Shown piece after piece: positions 7,922-18,086 of a DNA stretch of 64,000 nucleotides. A program made the position numbers and the translations under genes. The first letter of the stretch is position 1. Every line of letters begins with the position of its first letter. The notes below the pieces were generated by a model. That model did not search any database, had not been told where the DNA came from, and saw only the letters and a program-made list of their open reading frames with translations. Source of the stretch: JABFRZ01 sp964631945 (GTDB lineage: Bacteria; Planctomycetota; UBA1135; GCA-002686595); assembly GCA_964631945.1 (NCBI GenBank), contig CAZWAY010000023.1:1-64000 (forward strand), read 5' to 3'.

Positions 7922-9834
7922 ATGGCTCGCGCCGCGCCCCGCTCCGCGATCGCGGCGCTGAGCGTCGCCAGGTCGAAGGGTTTGCGCACGATCGGACGCA
8001 CGCAGCGCTTCGCGAAGGCCGCCCCTTCCTCGGAGCCCAGATCGCCGGTGACGAACAGGAAGCGTTCGAGCAGCTCCGGGTCCTCGCGCAGGAGTCGATC
8101 GTGGATCTCGATCCCGCTGGGCGGGGCCATGCGCAGGTCGCACAGCACCACGTCGAAGCGCGCGCGCCCCGCCCCCAGATGCGCAAGGCCCTCCGCGCCG
8201 TTCGACGCGCTCGTGACCTGCCAGCCCTGGCGCCGTCCCAGCGAGACGAGCATCTCGCACAGGTGCTGTTCGTCCTCGATCACCAGCAGCTCCAGCGCGC
8301 GTACCGCCGGGCCAGGTCGCGGCTTGGGCTCGAGCTCACGCGTGGGCAGCCCCTGCGCTTCTCGCCGGGCCGCGGCGGCGGGCGAGCGCACCGGCAGGCT
8401 GACGATCAGGCGTGCCCCGTGGGGCAGGCGATTCTCGGCACGCACCGTGCCGTCGTGCGCGCGCACCACTCCGTGCACGATCGCCAGGCCGAGTCCCATG
8501 CCCTGGCCGGACACGCGCGTGCTGAAGAACGGGTCGAAGACGTGCGGCAGGATGTCCGCGGGGATGCCCGGGCCCTCGTCCTCGACGCACAGCTCGAGCG
8601 CGTCCGTCGTGCCGGTCAGGACCAGCGTCACGCGACCGTCGGCCGGACTGGCCTGCAGCGCGTTGGCGAGCAGGTTGGTGACCACTTGCTCGAGCGCGAA
8701 ACGGTCGCCGAGCACCTCGGGCACGGGCTTCGAGCCCTCGATCACGACGCGCACGCCACGCTGATCGAGCTCGGGCTCGAACCCGCGCACGACGCGCGCC
8801 AGCAGGGCGCGGAAGTCGATTCGCTCCAGGACCTCGCCGCCCTTGCCCCCGAAGGCCGCCAGGCCGCGCACGATGCGCCGGCAACGCAGCGCCTGCTCAC
8901 GGATCACGTCGACGGAGCGGGAGTGCTCGGGCTCGACGCCGGCCGTGGCCAGCACCTCGGCGTATCCGAGGATCGACGTCAGCGGGTTGTTGAGCTCGTG
9001 CGCCACCCCGGACACGAGCGTCCCGAGCGAGCGCAGGCGTTCGCCGCGCAGCAGTTCTTCATGCAGGCGCGCGCGCTCGGACTCCGCCTCCAGCTGGCGC
9101 CGGTGCGCGTCCTGCAACAACAGCACGACCAGTCCGGCGGCCACCAGCACGTCCACCACCAGGTCGAAGTACGAGTTGTGCGCCGCCAGCACCGACCAGA
9201 ACGAGCGGTCCAGCGGCCAGGGGCCGTGGCTGCGATCGACGAAGACGACCGAGTACAGCGCCCACAGGACGGCCTGCGCCAGCAGCGCCACGCTGGTGAT
9301 GCGCGTTCCCGCGCAACGACGCGCGCGCGGCAAGCGCGAGAGCAGCAGCGCGCCCCACAGGCTGGTGCCGATGACGAACGGGCTCTGGACCAGCAGGAGT
9401 CCCTCGACGTCGTCGAGCAGCGCCACGCTCGCCGCCGCCACGAGCAACAGGGAAAGCGGCAAGACACGCCGGATGCGTTCGGAGAGAGCGTGCCCGGCGA
9501 AGTCCAGCACGCTCTCGAGCAGCCACCAGATGGAGAGCAGCTTGGCGCCCTGGTACAGCGCGTAGAGCACGTCCGAGCTCAGGCTGCCGTTCAGGATCTG
9601 CGGATCCGAGCCGCGCAGGAGTGGCACGCTGAAGCGCACCAGGATCACCGTGAGCGCGACGGCGCGCGCGATCCACGACAGGGTCCAGGCGCGGAGATAG
9701 CGCGGCTTCCCGGAGAAGCGCAGGAAGGACAGGAAGAGGGACGCGAAGATCCAGGCCAGGGCACACTGGGTGGCCAGTGCGAACAGGAACAGTGCCGAGG
9801 CGACGTCCAGCAGCGAGTTCCAGCCGTTCTCCAT
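7912..9834 (-). CDS. membrane-bound hybrid sensor histidine kinase with C-terminal receiver
   Basis: In this 640-residue protein, residues 1-240 contain about six to seven hydrophobic helices forming a membrane sensor. A short coiled coil leads to the HisKA domain with H-box GVAHELNNPLTSILGYAEV (His about 279), then the HATPase domain with N-box (NLLANALQASPADGR), G1 (DEGPGIPAD) and G2 (GQGMGLGLAI). A receiver domain follows from about residue 514 with acidic pocket IEDE and phosphoacceptor Asp about 566 (VVLCDLRM). There is no output domain, so the signal must pass to another protein by phosphotransfer. It is a single-gene unit converging with the SCO gene and divergent from the sulfatase gene. 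The ligand is unknown. Confidence 0.92.
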   Translation of the reverse strand: MENGWNSLLDVASALFLFALATQCALAWIFASLFLSFLRFSGKPRYLRAWTLSWIARAVALTVILVRFSVPLLRGSDPQILNGSLSSDVLYALYQGAKLLSIWWLLESVLDFAGHALSERIRRVLPLSLLLVAAASVALLDDVEGLLLVQSPFVIGTSLWGALLLSRLPRARRCAGTRITSVALLAQAVLWALYSVVFVDRSHGPWPLDRSFWSVLAAHNSYFDLVVDVLVAAGLVVLLLQDAHRRQLEAESERARLHEELLRGERLRSLGTLVSGVAHELNNPLTSILGYAEVLATAGVEPEHSRSVDVIREQALRCRRIVRGLAAFGGKGGEVLERIDFRALLARVVRGFEPELDQRGVRVVIEGSKPVPEVLGDRFALEQVVTNLLANALQASPADGRVTLVLTGTTDALELCVEDEGPGIPADILPHVFDPFFSTRVSGQGMGLGLAIVHGVVRAHDGTVRAENRLPHGARLIVSLPVRSPAAAARREAQGLPTRELEPKPRPGPAVRALELLVIEDEQHLCEMLVSLGRRQGWQVTSASNGAEGLAHLGAGRARFDVVLCDLRMAPPSGIEIHDRLLREDPELLERFLFVTGDLGSEEGAAFAKRCVRPIVRKPFDLATLSAAIAERGAARAIPG

Positions 9835-9925
9835 GCGCTATCCCCCGAGGCCCGATGGTCGCCTGCGGCTGGAGTGGCTGCAAGGCGTCTGCCGCTCCGG
9901 CGTGCGACTCGCGACCCGCGCCCGA

Positions 9926-9931
9926 TAGGAT
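9926..9931 (+). promoter_or_regulatory. candidate -10 box for a leaderless sulfatase mRNA
   Basis: TAGGAT ends 7 bases before the ATG at 9939, the spacing expected if transcription starts at or next to the start codon. A similar TANNNT box sits 6-9 bases before the starts at 33554 (-), 38951 (+) and 49557 (+). No convincing -35 is seen. Confidence 0.3.
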
Positions 9932-9938
9932 CAGGCGC

Positions 9939-11369
9939 ATGTCGTTCTCGTTCCGCACGCTCGTGCTGCTGGCCGGCGCCGTCGCGGCCGCCGCGTGCGC
10001 CCCGGGTGGAGCGCGCCCGCGTCCGAACATCGTGCTGGTGCTGGCGGACGACCTCGGCTGGAAGGACGTCTCCTACAACGGCTCGGCCTACGCGACCCCG
10101 AACATCGACCGGCTGGCTGCCCAGGGTCTGACGTTCACGCAGGCCTACGCCGCGACGCCGGCCTGCTCGCCCACGCGCGCCGCGCTCCTGACAGGACGTT
10201 CGCCGGCGCGCCTCGGCATCACGCGCGCGATCCACGGCAAGGACTATCGCGCGGAGGGCACCCCGCGTCCGGAGTACGTGCCCGGCTGGCCGTGGCCGTG
10301 CCTGCCGTACGGGAATGCCTCGCACCTCGCCGAGGGCGTGCCGACCTTCGCGGACACGCTGCGCGCGGCCGGCTACGAGACCGCCTTCATCGGCAAGTGG
10401 CACCTCGGGCGGGGCGAGCACGGTCCGGCGGGGCACGGCTTCGAGCACGAGGCCTTCGTGGGCAGCGTGGGTGCCAGCGACTACTTCCCGCCCTATCGGG
10501 TCGAGCACGGGGCCGCGAGCCGCCCGGACGAGTACCTGACCGATCGCCTGACGGACGAGGCCGTGGCCTTCCTCGCGCGCGAGCACGAGCGCCCCTTCCT
10601 GCTGGTGCTCGCCCACTTCGCCGTGCACGAGCCGATCCAGGCCAAGCCCGAACTCGTGCGCGCGCTGGCGCCGACCATGGTGCCGGGCGCACCGCAGTCG
10701 AGCGCGAACTACGCCGCCATGCTGGCGAGCCTGGACCAGGGCGTCGGACGCCTGCTCGCGACCCTGGACGAGCGCGGCCTCACGGACGAGACCCTGGTGG
10801 TCTTCACCTCCGACAACGGCCCGCTGCTCGAGCGCGGCGAGCGTCTGACCACGGTCGCGCCGCTGCGCGGCGGCAAGCTCGAGCTCTACGAGGGCGGGAT
10901 CCGCGTCCCGCTCGCGCTGCGCTGGCCCGCCGAGATCACCCCGGGGACGAGCACGTCGGTCCCCGTGGTGAGCATGGACCTCTACCCGACCCTGCTGGCG
11001 GCCGCGGGCGTCGTGCCCGCGCCCGACCAACCCCTGGACGGCCTCGACCTGACTCCGCTGTGGAACGGCGCCACCCGGCTCGCGCGCGAGCGCCTGTTCT
11101 TCTTCGTCCCGCACCGCGACGCCCAGGCCGCGGTCCGCGCCGGCGACTGGAAGCTCCTGCACTGGTTCGGCGGCCGGAACGAGCTCTACGACCTCGGGCG
11201 CGACGTGGGCGAGCAGCACGACCTCGCTGCGGCCGAGCCGGAACGCACGCGCGCGCTCGAGGCCGAGCTCTTGCAGTGGATCCAGGCCTCCGGCGCCGCG
11301 CTGCCCAAGCCCAACCCCGAGTACGACCCGGCCAAGGCCCCGGGCGCGTTGGACGAAGACGACGAGTGA
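9939..11369 (+). CDS. type I (formylglycine) sulfatase, arylsulfatase A-like, predicted lipoprotein
   Basis: This 476-residue protein has the alkaline-phosphatase/sulfatase fold: metal-site strand NIVLVLADDLGW (about 30-41), the sulfatase signature CSPTRAALLTGR (about 70-81, Cys being the residue converted to formylglycine), FIGKWHLG, and VVFTSDNGP. The start ATG 9939 gives a short signal ending AVAAAACAPGG, a likely lipobox, so the enzyme is probably periplasmic and lipid-anchored. Family members remove sulfate esters from polysaccharides, steroids or aryl compounds; the substrate cannot be told. The Cys-type signature needs a formylglycine-generating enzyme, not present in the window. It converges with the ABC permease gene, leaving 3 bases. 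Confidence 0.93.
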   Translation: MSFSFRTLVLLAGAVAAAACAPGGARPRPNIVLVLADDLGWKDVSYNGSAYATPNIDRLAAQGLTFTQAYAATPACSPTRAALLTGRSPARLGITRAIHGKDYRAEGTPRPEYVPGWPWPCLPYGNASHLAEGVPTFADTLRAAGYETAFIGKWHLGRGEHGPAGHGFEHEAFVGSVGASDYFPPYRVEHGAASRPDEYLTDRLTDEAVAFLAREHERPFLLVLAHFAVHEPIQAKPELVRALAPTMVPGAPQSSANYAAMLASLDQGVGRLLATLDERGLTDETLVVFTSDNGPLLERGERLTTVAPLRGGKLELYEGGIRVPLALRWPAEITPGTSTSVPVVSMDLYPTLLAAAGVVPAPDQPLDGLDLTPLWNGATRLARERLFFFVPHRDAQAAVRAGDWKLLHWFGGRNELYDLGRDVGEQHDLAAAEPERTRALEAELLQWIQASGAALPKPNPEYDPAKAPGALDEDDE

Positions 11370-11372
11370 GCC

Positions 11373-13964
11373 TCAGTCCGGCTCGCGCAGGGCCGCCTGC
11401 GGCTCGAGTCGCAGCGACAGCCAGGCCGGGATCCAGCCGGCCGCGAGGCACACCGGCACGACCAGGCTCGCGCTCCACAGCACGGCGGGCGGCAGCGTGA
11501 AGCGCAGCGACCAGCCGAAGGACTGCACGTTGACGACCGCGACCAGCACGTAGCCGACCACCAGGCCCACGCCCAGCCCGCCGAGCGCGCCCGCCAGGCC
11601 CAGGAACAGCGCCTGACCGGCCACCAGGCCGCCCAGCTGCGCGCGCGAGCCGCCCAGCACGCGCAGCACGGCGAGCTCGCGCTCGTGCTCGTGGACCAGC
11701 GCGGTCAACACCAGCACCACCGCCAGCGCGGCCACCAGCGCCGACAGCGCCTGCAGCGCGCTCGTCACCGCGAAGGTGCGCTCGAACACGCGCAGGATCT
11801 CGGCTCGCAGCGTGCGGTTGTCGAGCACCTCGAGCTCGAAGCGGCCGTCCAGCGCCGCCAGGAAACGCTGGCGCTCGCTGGACACGTCGCTGCCCTCGGG
11901 CAGGTACACGGCCACGCTCTCGGCGCCCTCGTCGCCTGCCAGCGCCAGATAGTCGTCGAGGTCGAGCACGACGCGCCCGGTGTGCGCCGAGAAGTCGCGG
12001 TAGATGCCGGCGAGCTCGCGCTCGACCGTCCCGTCCGCGGTCGTGAGGCGCACGCGGTCGCCGCGCCCCAGGCCGAACCGCCGCGCGAAGGGCTCGTTCG
12101 CCACGGCCCCGCCGCGCGCCAGGGCCTCGGCGAAGACCGCGCGCGAGCCACGCCCGTCCAGGAAGGGCACGCCGCCCTCGCGCGCCACCACGGCGAAGGC
12201 CGCGCCGCCGAGCGCGATGCGCTCGCCCGCCACGCTGGCGATGGTCTCGTGGTACGGATCGACGGCCGTCGGCCCGAAGACCTCGCGCGCCAGCGCCACG
12301 ACCTCGGGGGCGATGCGCCCGGCACTCGCCCCGGCGCCATTGGCGGGCGGGCGCAGGTACAGGTCCGAGCGCATCGCCTGGGAGGTCCAGTCGATCACGT
12401 TGACGCGGAAGGAGCCGACCAGGGTGGTCATCGCGACCGCCAGGGCCACGGCCACGCCCACCGCGCTCGCGGCCCAGGCCGCGCGCCGGCGCGCGGCGGC
12501 CAGCGAGGCCTGCGCCAGGCGCAGCGGGGTCGCGAGGCGCAGGCCGAGCCAGCCCGTCGGCGCGCGCGCGAGCGCGTCCACCAGCGGGCCGGAGAGCACC
12601 AGCAGCGTCGCCAGCAGCAGCAGGGCCGAGACCAGGGCCCAGATCGGACGCCCGTTCCAGACCGGGAGGCGCGCGCTGCCCCAGGCACCCGCGAGGAGCG
12701 CCACGAAGAGCAGCGCGCGGCTTCCGCCGCGGAGCGGCTTCGACTCCACGCCCGCCGAGCGCAGGTGCTGCACCGGCGGCGTGCTCCAGGCCTCCTGCAG
12801 CGGCAGGAAGGCCGCCGCGAGCGCGCTGGCGAGTCCCAGCAGCACGCCGGCCGCGGCCCAGCCCGGCGCGAGGCGCACGGCACCGAGCAGCACGTCCTCG
12901 GACAGCGTCGCGAAGCTGCCGTGCACATCGGCCGCGATGCGCTGCGCGCCGAGCCAGCCCAGCGCGACGCCCAGGGCTCCGCCCAGGAGCCCGATCCCGG
13001 CCGCCTCGAGCAGCACCGCGCAGGCGAGCTGCGTGCGCGATGCTCCCAGCGAGCGCAAGAGCGCGATCGCCGCCCGACGCTGCACGACCGAGGTGGCGAG
13101 CGTGGTCGCCACCAGCACGATCGCGACCAGCACCGAGACGCCCGCCAGGGCCGTGAGGTTGAAGGTCAGGGAACGCACCAGGCGCTCGCCGTCGATGCGT
13201 CGCAGGGCGGAGGGACCGACGCGCGTGCCCTCCGGCAGCAGCGCCTGCGCGCGCGCCGCGAGCGCCGCGGCCGCGGTCTCGTCCAGGGCCTGGCGCGGCA
13301 CGAGCTCCAGCCGATCGACGTGCTCGCGCCGGCCGAACAGCTCCTGCGCCAGGGCGACGTCCGTCACCAGCACCTGGTCCCAGGCCGCGGGCACGCGTCC
13401 GGGTTCGAACAGCGCCACGACCTCGAGCTCGACGCGCTTCGACTGGATCACGAGCGCGAGCGTGTCGCCGGGCTCGACCCCGAGCCGCTCGGCGGCAGCC
13501 CTCGAGAGCAGCACGCCGGCCTCCGACAGGAGGCGCGCGCCGGCCTCCGTGAGCGCGGCGTTCTCCGGCCCCCGAGGCCCGTCCGCGGCGCCCCCGGGAA
13601 CGACGTCCTCTCGCTGCAGGCCCAGCGCTGCGTCGATGCCGAGCGCGTCGATGCCGAGCACGCGCACCAGCACGCCGCTCTCCGCCACCAGCGCCGTGCC
13701 CTCGAGCACGGGCGCGATGTGCACCGTGCCGGCGAGCTCCGCCAGCCGCGCCATGTCCGCCACCGGCACGCCGCCCGGGCGCGTGACCTCGAGCCGCGCC
13801 GGCCCGCCGAGGGCCTCGACGTCGTCGGTCATCGAGGCCACGGCCGCGCGGCTCGCCAGCGCGGTGGCGAGCACGGACGCGACCCCGAGCGCGACGCCCA
13901 GCACGGTCGCGAGCGCGCGCCGCGGGCGCTGCCACAGCGGGCGCAGCCAGAGGGTGGCGAGCAT
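11373..13964 (-). CDS. FtsX-like ABC transporter permease (two FtsX domains)
   Basis: This 863-residue permease has an N-terminal membrane helix (about 15-38), a large periplasmic domain (about 40-270), a first FtsX core with three helices (about 275-400), a linker with further helices (about 420-540), a second periplasmic domain (about 545-735) and a second FtsX core (about 745-850). The duplicated FtsX layout is that of YbbP/LolE-type permeases, which extract lipoproteins, lipids or peptides by mechanotransmission. It lies 15 bases after the ATPase gene on the same strand, so the two form one operon. The cargo is unknown, and no periplasmic adaptor gene is next to it. Confidence 0.9.
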   Translation of the reverse strand: MLATLWLRPLWQRPRRALATVLGVALGVASVLATALASRAAVASMTDDVEALGGPARLEVTRPGGVPVADMARLAELAGTVHIAPVLEGTALVAESGVLVRVLGIDALGIDAALGLQREDVVPGGAADGPRGPENAALTEAGARLLSEAGVLLSRAAAERLGVEPGDTLALVIQSKRVELEVVALFEPGRVPAAWDQVLVTDVALAQELFGRREHVDRLELVPRQALDETAAAALAARAQALLPEGTRVGPSALRRIDGERLVRSLTFNLTALAGVSVLVAIVLVATTLATSVVQRRAAIALLRSLGASRTQLACAVLLEAAGIGLLGGALGVALGWLGAQRIAADVHGSFATLSEDVLLGAVRLAPGWAAAGVLLGLASALAAAFLPLQEAWSTPPVQHLRSAGVESKPLRGGSRALLFVALLAGAWGSARLPVWNGRPIWALVSALLLLATLLVLSGPLVDALARAPTGWLGLRLATPLRLAQASLAAARRRAAWAASAVGVAVALAVAMTTLVGSFRVNVIDWTSQAMRSDLYLRPPANGAGASAGRIAPEVVALAREVFGPTAVDPYHETIASVAGERIALGGAAFAVVAREGGVPFLDGRGSRAVFAEALARGGAVANEPFARRFGLGRGDRVRLTTADGTVERELAGIYRDFSAHTGRVVLDLDDYLALAGDEGAESVAVYLPEGSDVSSERQRFLAALDGRFELEVLDNRTLRAEILRVFERTFAVTSALQALSALVAALAVVLVLTALVHEHERELAVLRVLGGSRAQLGGLVAGQALFLGLAGALGGLGVGLVVGYVLVAVVNVQSFGWSLRFTLPPAVLWSASLVVPVCLAAGWIPAWLSLRLEPQAALREPD

Positions 13965-13979
13965 GCTGGAACCCTCGTC

Positions 13980-14651
<672 letters not shown>

Positions 14652-14738
14652 CGCGACAGGATGCGACGCGCCGTCGCGGCGTTCCAATCGTTTTGCCTCT
14701 GCGGCGGGCACCCGCCCTGCGTTTTCGGGACCACGCTG

Positions 14739-14744
14739 TACAAT
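14739..14744 (+). promoter_or_regulatory. candidate -10 box for the TPR-CHAT cluster
   Basis: TACAAT followed by CCG lies 35 bases before the proposed start at 14774. The decayed paralogue at 25780 has TAGAATCCG at the same distance from its Shine-Dalgarno region, so this is probably an inherited family promoter. No good -35 is visible at 16-18 bases. Confidence 0.4.
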
Positions 14745-14773
14745 CCGGCCGCTTCGTCCAGGAGGAGGCTCTC

Positions 14774-17700
14774 ATCCCCCGGCTCCCGCTATTCGCGCTA
14801 GTGGCCGTGCTGCTCAGCTTCGGCTCTGCTCCCGAGGCAGAATGTCGAGTTGTCCGAGTGCTGCAGCCCGTTCGCGCAGCCTTCCAATCACCCGCCACCG
14901 GCACCGACGGAGGGGAGACCGACAGGCAGGCAGCGGCCGAGTTGACGCAGCAGCCGAAGTGGACGCTCGCCGCCGAGGACAAGGAGACACTCGAGCTGAT
15001 TCGCGGTGTGATCGCGGACAAGGACCTCGACGGCGCGCGCGCGCTCCTGCGAGAGGTCGTGGCTGGACTCGAAGTACCCGCTCCCGGAGTCGAGGATGCG
15101 CACATCGCGTACCTCCTCGAACTGGCTCGACTGGCGGAGGAGCTCGGGAGCCTGCAGGAGTCACTGGCATTGTGGAGTGCGATCCTGGAGCTGCGGACGC
15201 GCATCTTCCCAGGCGACCACCCTGATCTCTTGGCGGCGAAGCAGAACCTCGCCGCGACGAGGGCGGCGCTCGGCGACCTCGCGGGCGCGAGAGCGCTCGA
15301 GGAGGAGGTGCTCGAGGCAAGGGCCAGGCTCCTTCCGAAGGACCACCCCGATCTCCTCGCAGCGAAGCTGGACCTCGCCGTGACGAAGGGTGAGCTCGGC
15401 GACCTCGCGGGTGCGGACGAACTCTTCCAGCAGGTGCTCGAGGCCCGCACGCGGCTTCTCCCGCCGGACCACCCCGATCTGCTCGTGGCGAAGCAGAACC
15501 TCGCCGTGACGAGGCGCCTACTCGGCGATCTCGCGGGCGCGCGCGAACTCGCGGAGGAGGTGTTCGAGGCACGGACGCGGCTGCTCCCCCCGGACCACTC
15601 CGAGCTCCTCTTGGCAGAGCAGAACCTGGCCATGGCGAGGAAGGCACTCGGCGACCTCCAGGGCGCGCGCGAGCTCGAGGAGGAGCTGCTCGAGGCGCGC
15701 AAGCGACTGCTTCCGCCGGACCACCCCAATCTCTTGGGGGCGAAGCAGAACCTCGCCGCGACGAGGCACGTCCTCGGCGACCTCACGGGCGCGCGCGAGC
15801 TCCTCGAGGAGGTGCTCGCGGCCCGCACGCGGCTTCTCCCCCCGGACCACCCCGATCTACTCGTGGCGAAGTTGAACCTCGCCGGGACGAGGTACGCGCT
15901 CGGAGACTTCGCAGGTGCCCGCGGGCCCTTCGAGGAAGTGGTCGAAGCCTGGACGCGGCTTCTCCCGCCGGAGCACCCCGATCTACTCACCGCGAAGATG
16001 AACCTCGCCGTGACGAGGTACAACCTCGGCGACCTCGCTGGCGCGCGCGAGCTCGAGGAGGAGGTGCTGGAGGCTCGCACGCGGCTCCTACCAGGTGACC
16101 ACCCCGATCTACTCCGGGCGAAGGGGAACCTCGCCGCAATGAGGTACGAACTCGGCAACCTCTCCGGCGCGCGCGAGCTCGGGGAGGAGCTGGTCGAGGC
16201 CTGGACGCGGCTCCTTCCCGAGGGCCACCCCGATCTACTCGCGGCGAAGCAGGGCCTTGCCGAGATGAGGTACGCGCTCGGCGACCTCGCGGGCGCGCGC
16301 GAGCTCGCCTCGAGCCTGCTCGAGGGTGTGCGCTCCCGCGCTCGCACCCTGCGCTCGGAGGCCGCGCGGTCCGCTCGGGAGAGCGCGCGGGCCGAACTCC
16401 AGCGCGTCTCGGTGGCGTTCTCCTGGAACCTTGCCTCTGAGCCCGAGCACTTCCTGGACTCCGAGCTCTTCGAGACGGTAGAGAGCCTGCGCCTCGTCTC
16501 GATCACGAGCGCGGAAACGGCGCACGCTTTTGCGACGCAACCGGATTTGGCAGAGATCGCGGCGCGGGCCACCGAGGCCCGCGCGCGCCTGAGCCAGCTC
16601 GCCGTTGCAGCGACGGATCGAGCCAGGCCGGTGGAAGGCTCGATCGAAGACGCCGTCGAGGATTGGCGCAAGTCGCTCCTCGAACTCGCCGAGGAGCGCG
16701 ACCGCGCGGAGCGCGCGCTACGGGGCAAGCTTGCCGAGGTCGGGGCATTCGTGGAGGACATCGACGCGACCGCGGTCAGGGCACGCCTCACGGAGGGGAC
16801 GGCGGTGGTGTCGTTCCTGCGGTACGAGAGGCGGTCCGAAAGAGATCCAGACACGGGCAAGACGCCAGCGAGCATGGACTCGCTGCTCGCCTTCGTTGTG
16901 CGCCCGGGCGGAGCGGTGCAGCGCATCGAGTTCGGACCGGCGGCGGAGTTGGAGGAGCTCGTGAGGGACTGGAGGGACGCGCTCGGTCGGCCGCTCGTGG
17001 GTAGAGGGATTGGTATCAGGGTGGCCGCGAGCAGGGCGACAGAACTCGAGGAGCTCGGCCGACGCCTGCGCGAGCGCGTGCTCGATCCGATCCTCGCCGC
17101 CGCGGGCGATGTGCGAACCTTGCACGTCGTCCTGGACGACTTTTTGCATCTGGTGCCGCTCGACGCGCTGCCGTTCGAAGACGGCATCCTGGGTGAGCAC
17201 ATCGCCGTGCGGAACGAGGTGACCTTCGCACGCCTCCTGCGTCCGGAGAGGACTCGTGCGCAGGAGGGTAGGCCCCTGCTGGTGGGTGCGATCGACTACG
17301 ACACTCAGCCCAGTGAAGCCTCGACGGTCCGACTGGATGCGATGGCGCCGCCGATCGAGGCAAGCGCGGAGCGCTCCGGGCCGAGCGCTGCGGGGTTCCC
17401 GTTCCTGCCCGAGACGGAAGGTGAGGTGAGCTCGATCGCCGCACTGCTGCACGAGATCTCGGGCCAGGACGCGCTGCTCCTCAGCGGCTCTGCCGCGACC
17501 AAGGCCGCGCTCTTCGCTGCCGCCCCGAAGGCGCGCTTCCTGCACCTCGCGACGCACGGGTGGTTCGCAAGAGAGAGCTTCAAGTCACAGCTGGACACCC
17601 TGTCGGAGCAGGGCGCCCACGCTGCGTGGCGACGCGCGGAGGAGACACTCACCGGCTTCGCGCCCGAGACCCTGTGCGGCCTCGCGCTCGCTGGCGCCAA

Positions 17701-18073
17701 CCGCGGGCGCGACGCTGTCGGACGCGTGCCCGGGATCCTGACGGCCGAGGAGCTTGCGACCTTCGACCTGCGCAACTGCGAGCTCGCCGTGCTCTCCGCC
17801 TGTGAGACCAACGTCGGCATACGCCGCGCTGGGCAAGGGATCCAGTCCCTGCAAACCGCGCTGCACGCCGCCGGCGCCCGCACCGCGATCACGAGCCTGT
17901 GGAAGGTCGACGACGCCGCGACGCGCCGCCTGTTCGAGCTCTTCTACACGAAGCTGTGGAAGGAGAAGCTCGGGAAGAGCGCGGCGCTCTGGCAAGCCAA
18001 GATGGCACTGCGCGCCGAGGGGCATCCGCTGCGCGACTGGGCGGGGTGGGTGCTGTCGGGCGATCCCGAGTGA
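14774..18073 (+). CDS. TPR-CHAT protein 1 (nine 42-residue TPRs plus CHAT protease)
   Basis: About 1099 residues. The leader is hydrophobic (PRLPLFALVAVLLSFGSAP), so the protein is probably exported. Nine consecutive 42-residue TPRs (about 147-524; consensus DHPDLLAAKQNLA, LGDLAGARELEEEVLEAR) are followed by a helical linker and a CHAT domain with His about 928 (LHLATHGWF) and Cys about 1010 (AVLSACETNVG). The start is uncertain: an ideal AGGAGGAGG (14760-14768) sits 5 bases before ATC 14774, a very rare initiator; canonical GTGs are at 14801 and 14807 but lie about 32 bases from that site. A start before the -10 box at 14739 is unlikely. The next paralogue follows after 13 bases. The protease target is unknown. 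Confidence 0.87.
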   Translation: MPRLPLFALVAVLLSFGSAPEAECRVVRVLQPVRAAFQSPATGTDGGETDRQAAAELTQQPKWTLAAEDKETLELIRGVIADKDLDGARALLREVVAGLEVPAPGVEDAHIAYLLELARLAEELGSLQESLALWSAILELRTRIFPGDHPDLLAAKQNLAATRAALGDLAGARALEEEVLEARARLLPKDHPDLLAAKLDLAVTKGELGDLAGADELFQQVLEARTRLLPPDHPDLLVAKQNLAVTRRLLGDLAGARELAEEVFEARTRLLPPDHSELLLAEQNLAMARKALGDLQGARELEEELLEARKRLLPPDHPNLLGAKQNLAATRHVLGDLTGARELLEEVLAARTRLLPPDHPDLLVAKLNLAGTRYALGDFAGARGPFEEVVEAWTRLLPPEHPDLLTAKMNLAVTRYNLGDLAGARELEEEVLEARTRLLPGDHPDLLRAKGNLAAMRYELGNLSGARELGEELVEAWTRLLPEGHPDLLAAKQGLAEMRYALGDLAGARELASSLLEGVRSRARTLRSEAARSARESARAELQRVSVAFSWNLASEPEHFLDSELFETVESLRLVSITSAETAHAFATQPDLAEIAARATEARARLSQLAVAATDRARPVEGSIEDAVEDWRKSLLELAEERDRAERALRGKLAEVGAFVEDIDATAVRARLTEGTAVVSFLRYERRSERDPDTGKTPASMDSLLAFVVRPGGAVQRIEFGPAAELEELVRDWRDALGRPLVGRGIGIRVAASRATELEELGRRLRERVLDPILAAAGDVRTLHVVLDDFLHLVPLDALPFEDGILGEHIAVRNEVTFARLLRPERTRAQEGRPLLVGAIDYDTQPSEASTVRLDAMAPPIEASAERSGPSAAGFPFLPETEGEVSSIAALLHEISGQDALLLSGSAATKAALFAAAPKARFLHLATHGWFARESFKSQLDTLSEQGAHAAWRRAEETLTGFAPETLCGLALAGANRGRDAVGRVPGILTAEELATFDLRNCELAVLSACETNVGIRRAGQGIQSLQTALHAAGARTAITSLWKVDDAATRRLFELFYTKLWKEKLGKSAALWQAKMALRAEGHPLRDWAGWVLSGDPE
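15212..16345 (+). repeat. nine tandem 126-bp units encoding TPRs
   Basis: Units of exactly 126 bases (42 codons), starting with GGC/GAC-type codons before a conserved CAC-CCC (His-Pro), repeat nine times without a break in phase. They are alike at DNA level, suggesting recent expansion or homogenisation within TPR-CHAT gene 1. Confidence 0.85.
17726..18042 (+). repeat. first copy of a 317-bp near-identical segment (catalytic end of CHAT)
   Basis: Bases 17726-17966 match 20658-20898 with no difference. The match continues to 18042 with only four mismatches. Sequence on both sides is clearly diverged between the two genes. The segment encodes the part of CHAT that carries the catalytic Cys. 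Confidence 0.9.
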
Positions 18074-18086
18074 ACGAGGAGACACC

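Noticed and set aside
5558..8260. 900-codon minus-strand frame opposite the copper genes
   Set aside because: It is antisense to two genes with intact copper motifs and has no recognisable protein features.
14652..14711. 20-residue N-terminal extension of the ABC ATPase
   Set aside because: It has no similarity to the family and would place the start well before the usual LENATRRY-type first strand.
15212..16345. CRISPR-like array
   Set aside because: The 126-bp units are in-frame TPR codons with no spacers. No CRISPR array was seen anywhere in the window.
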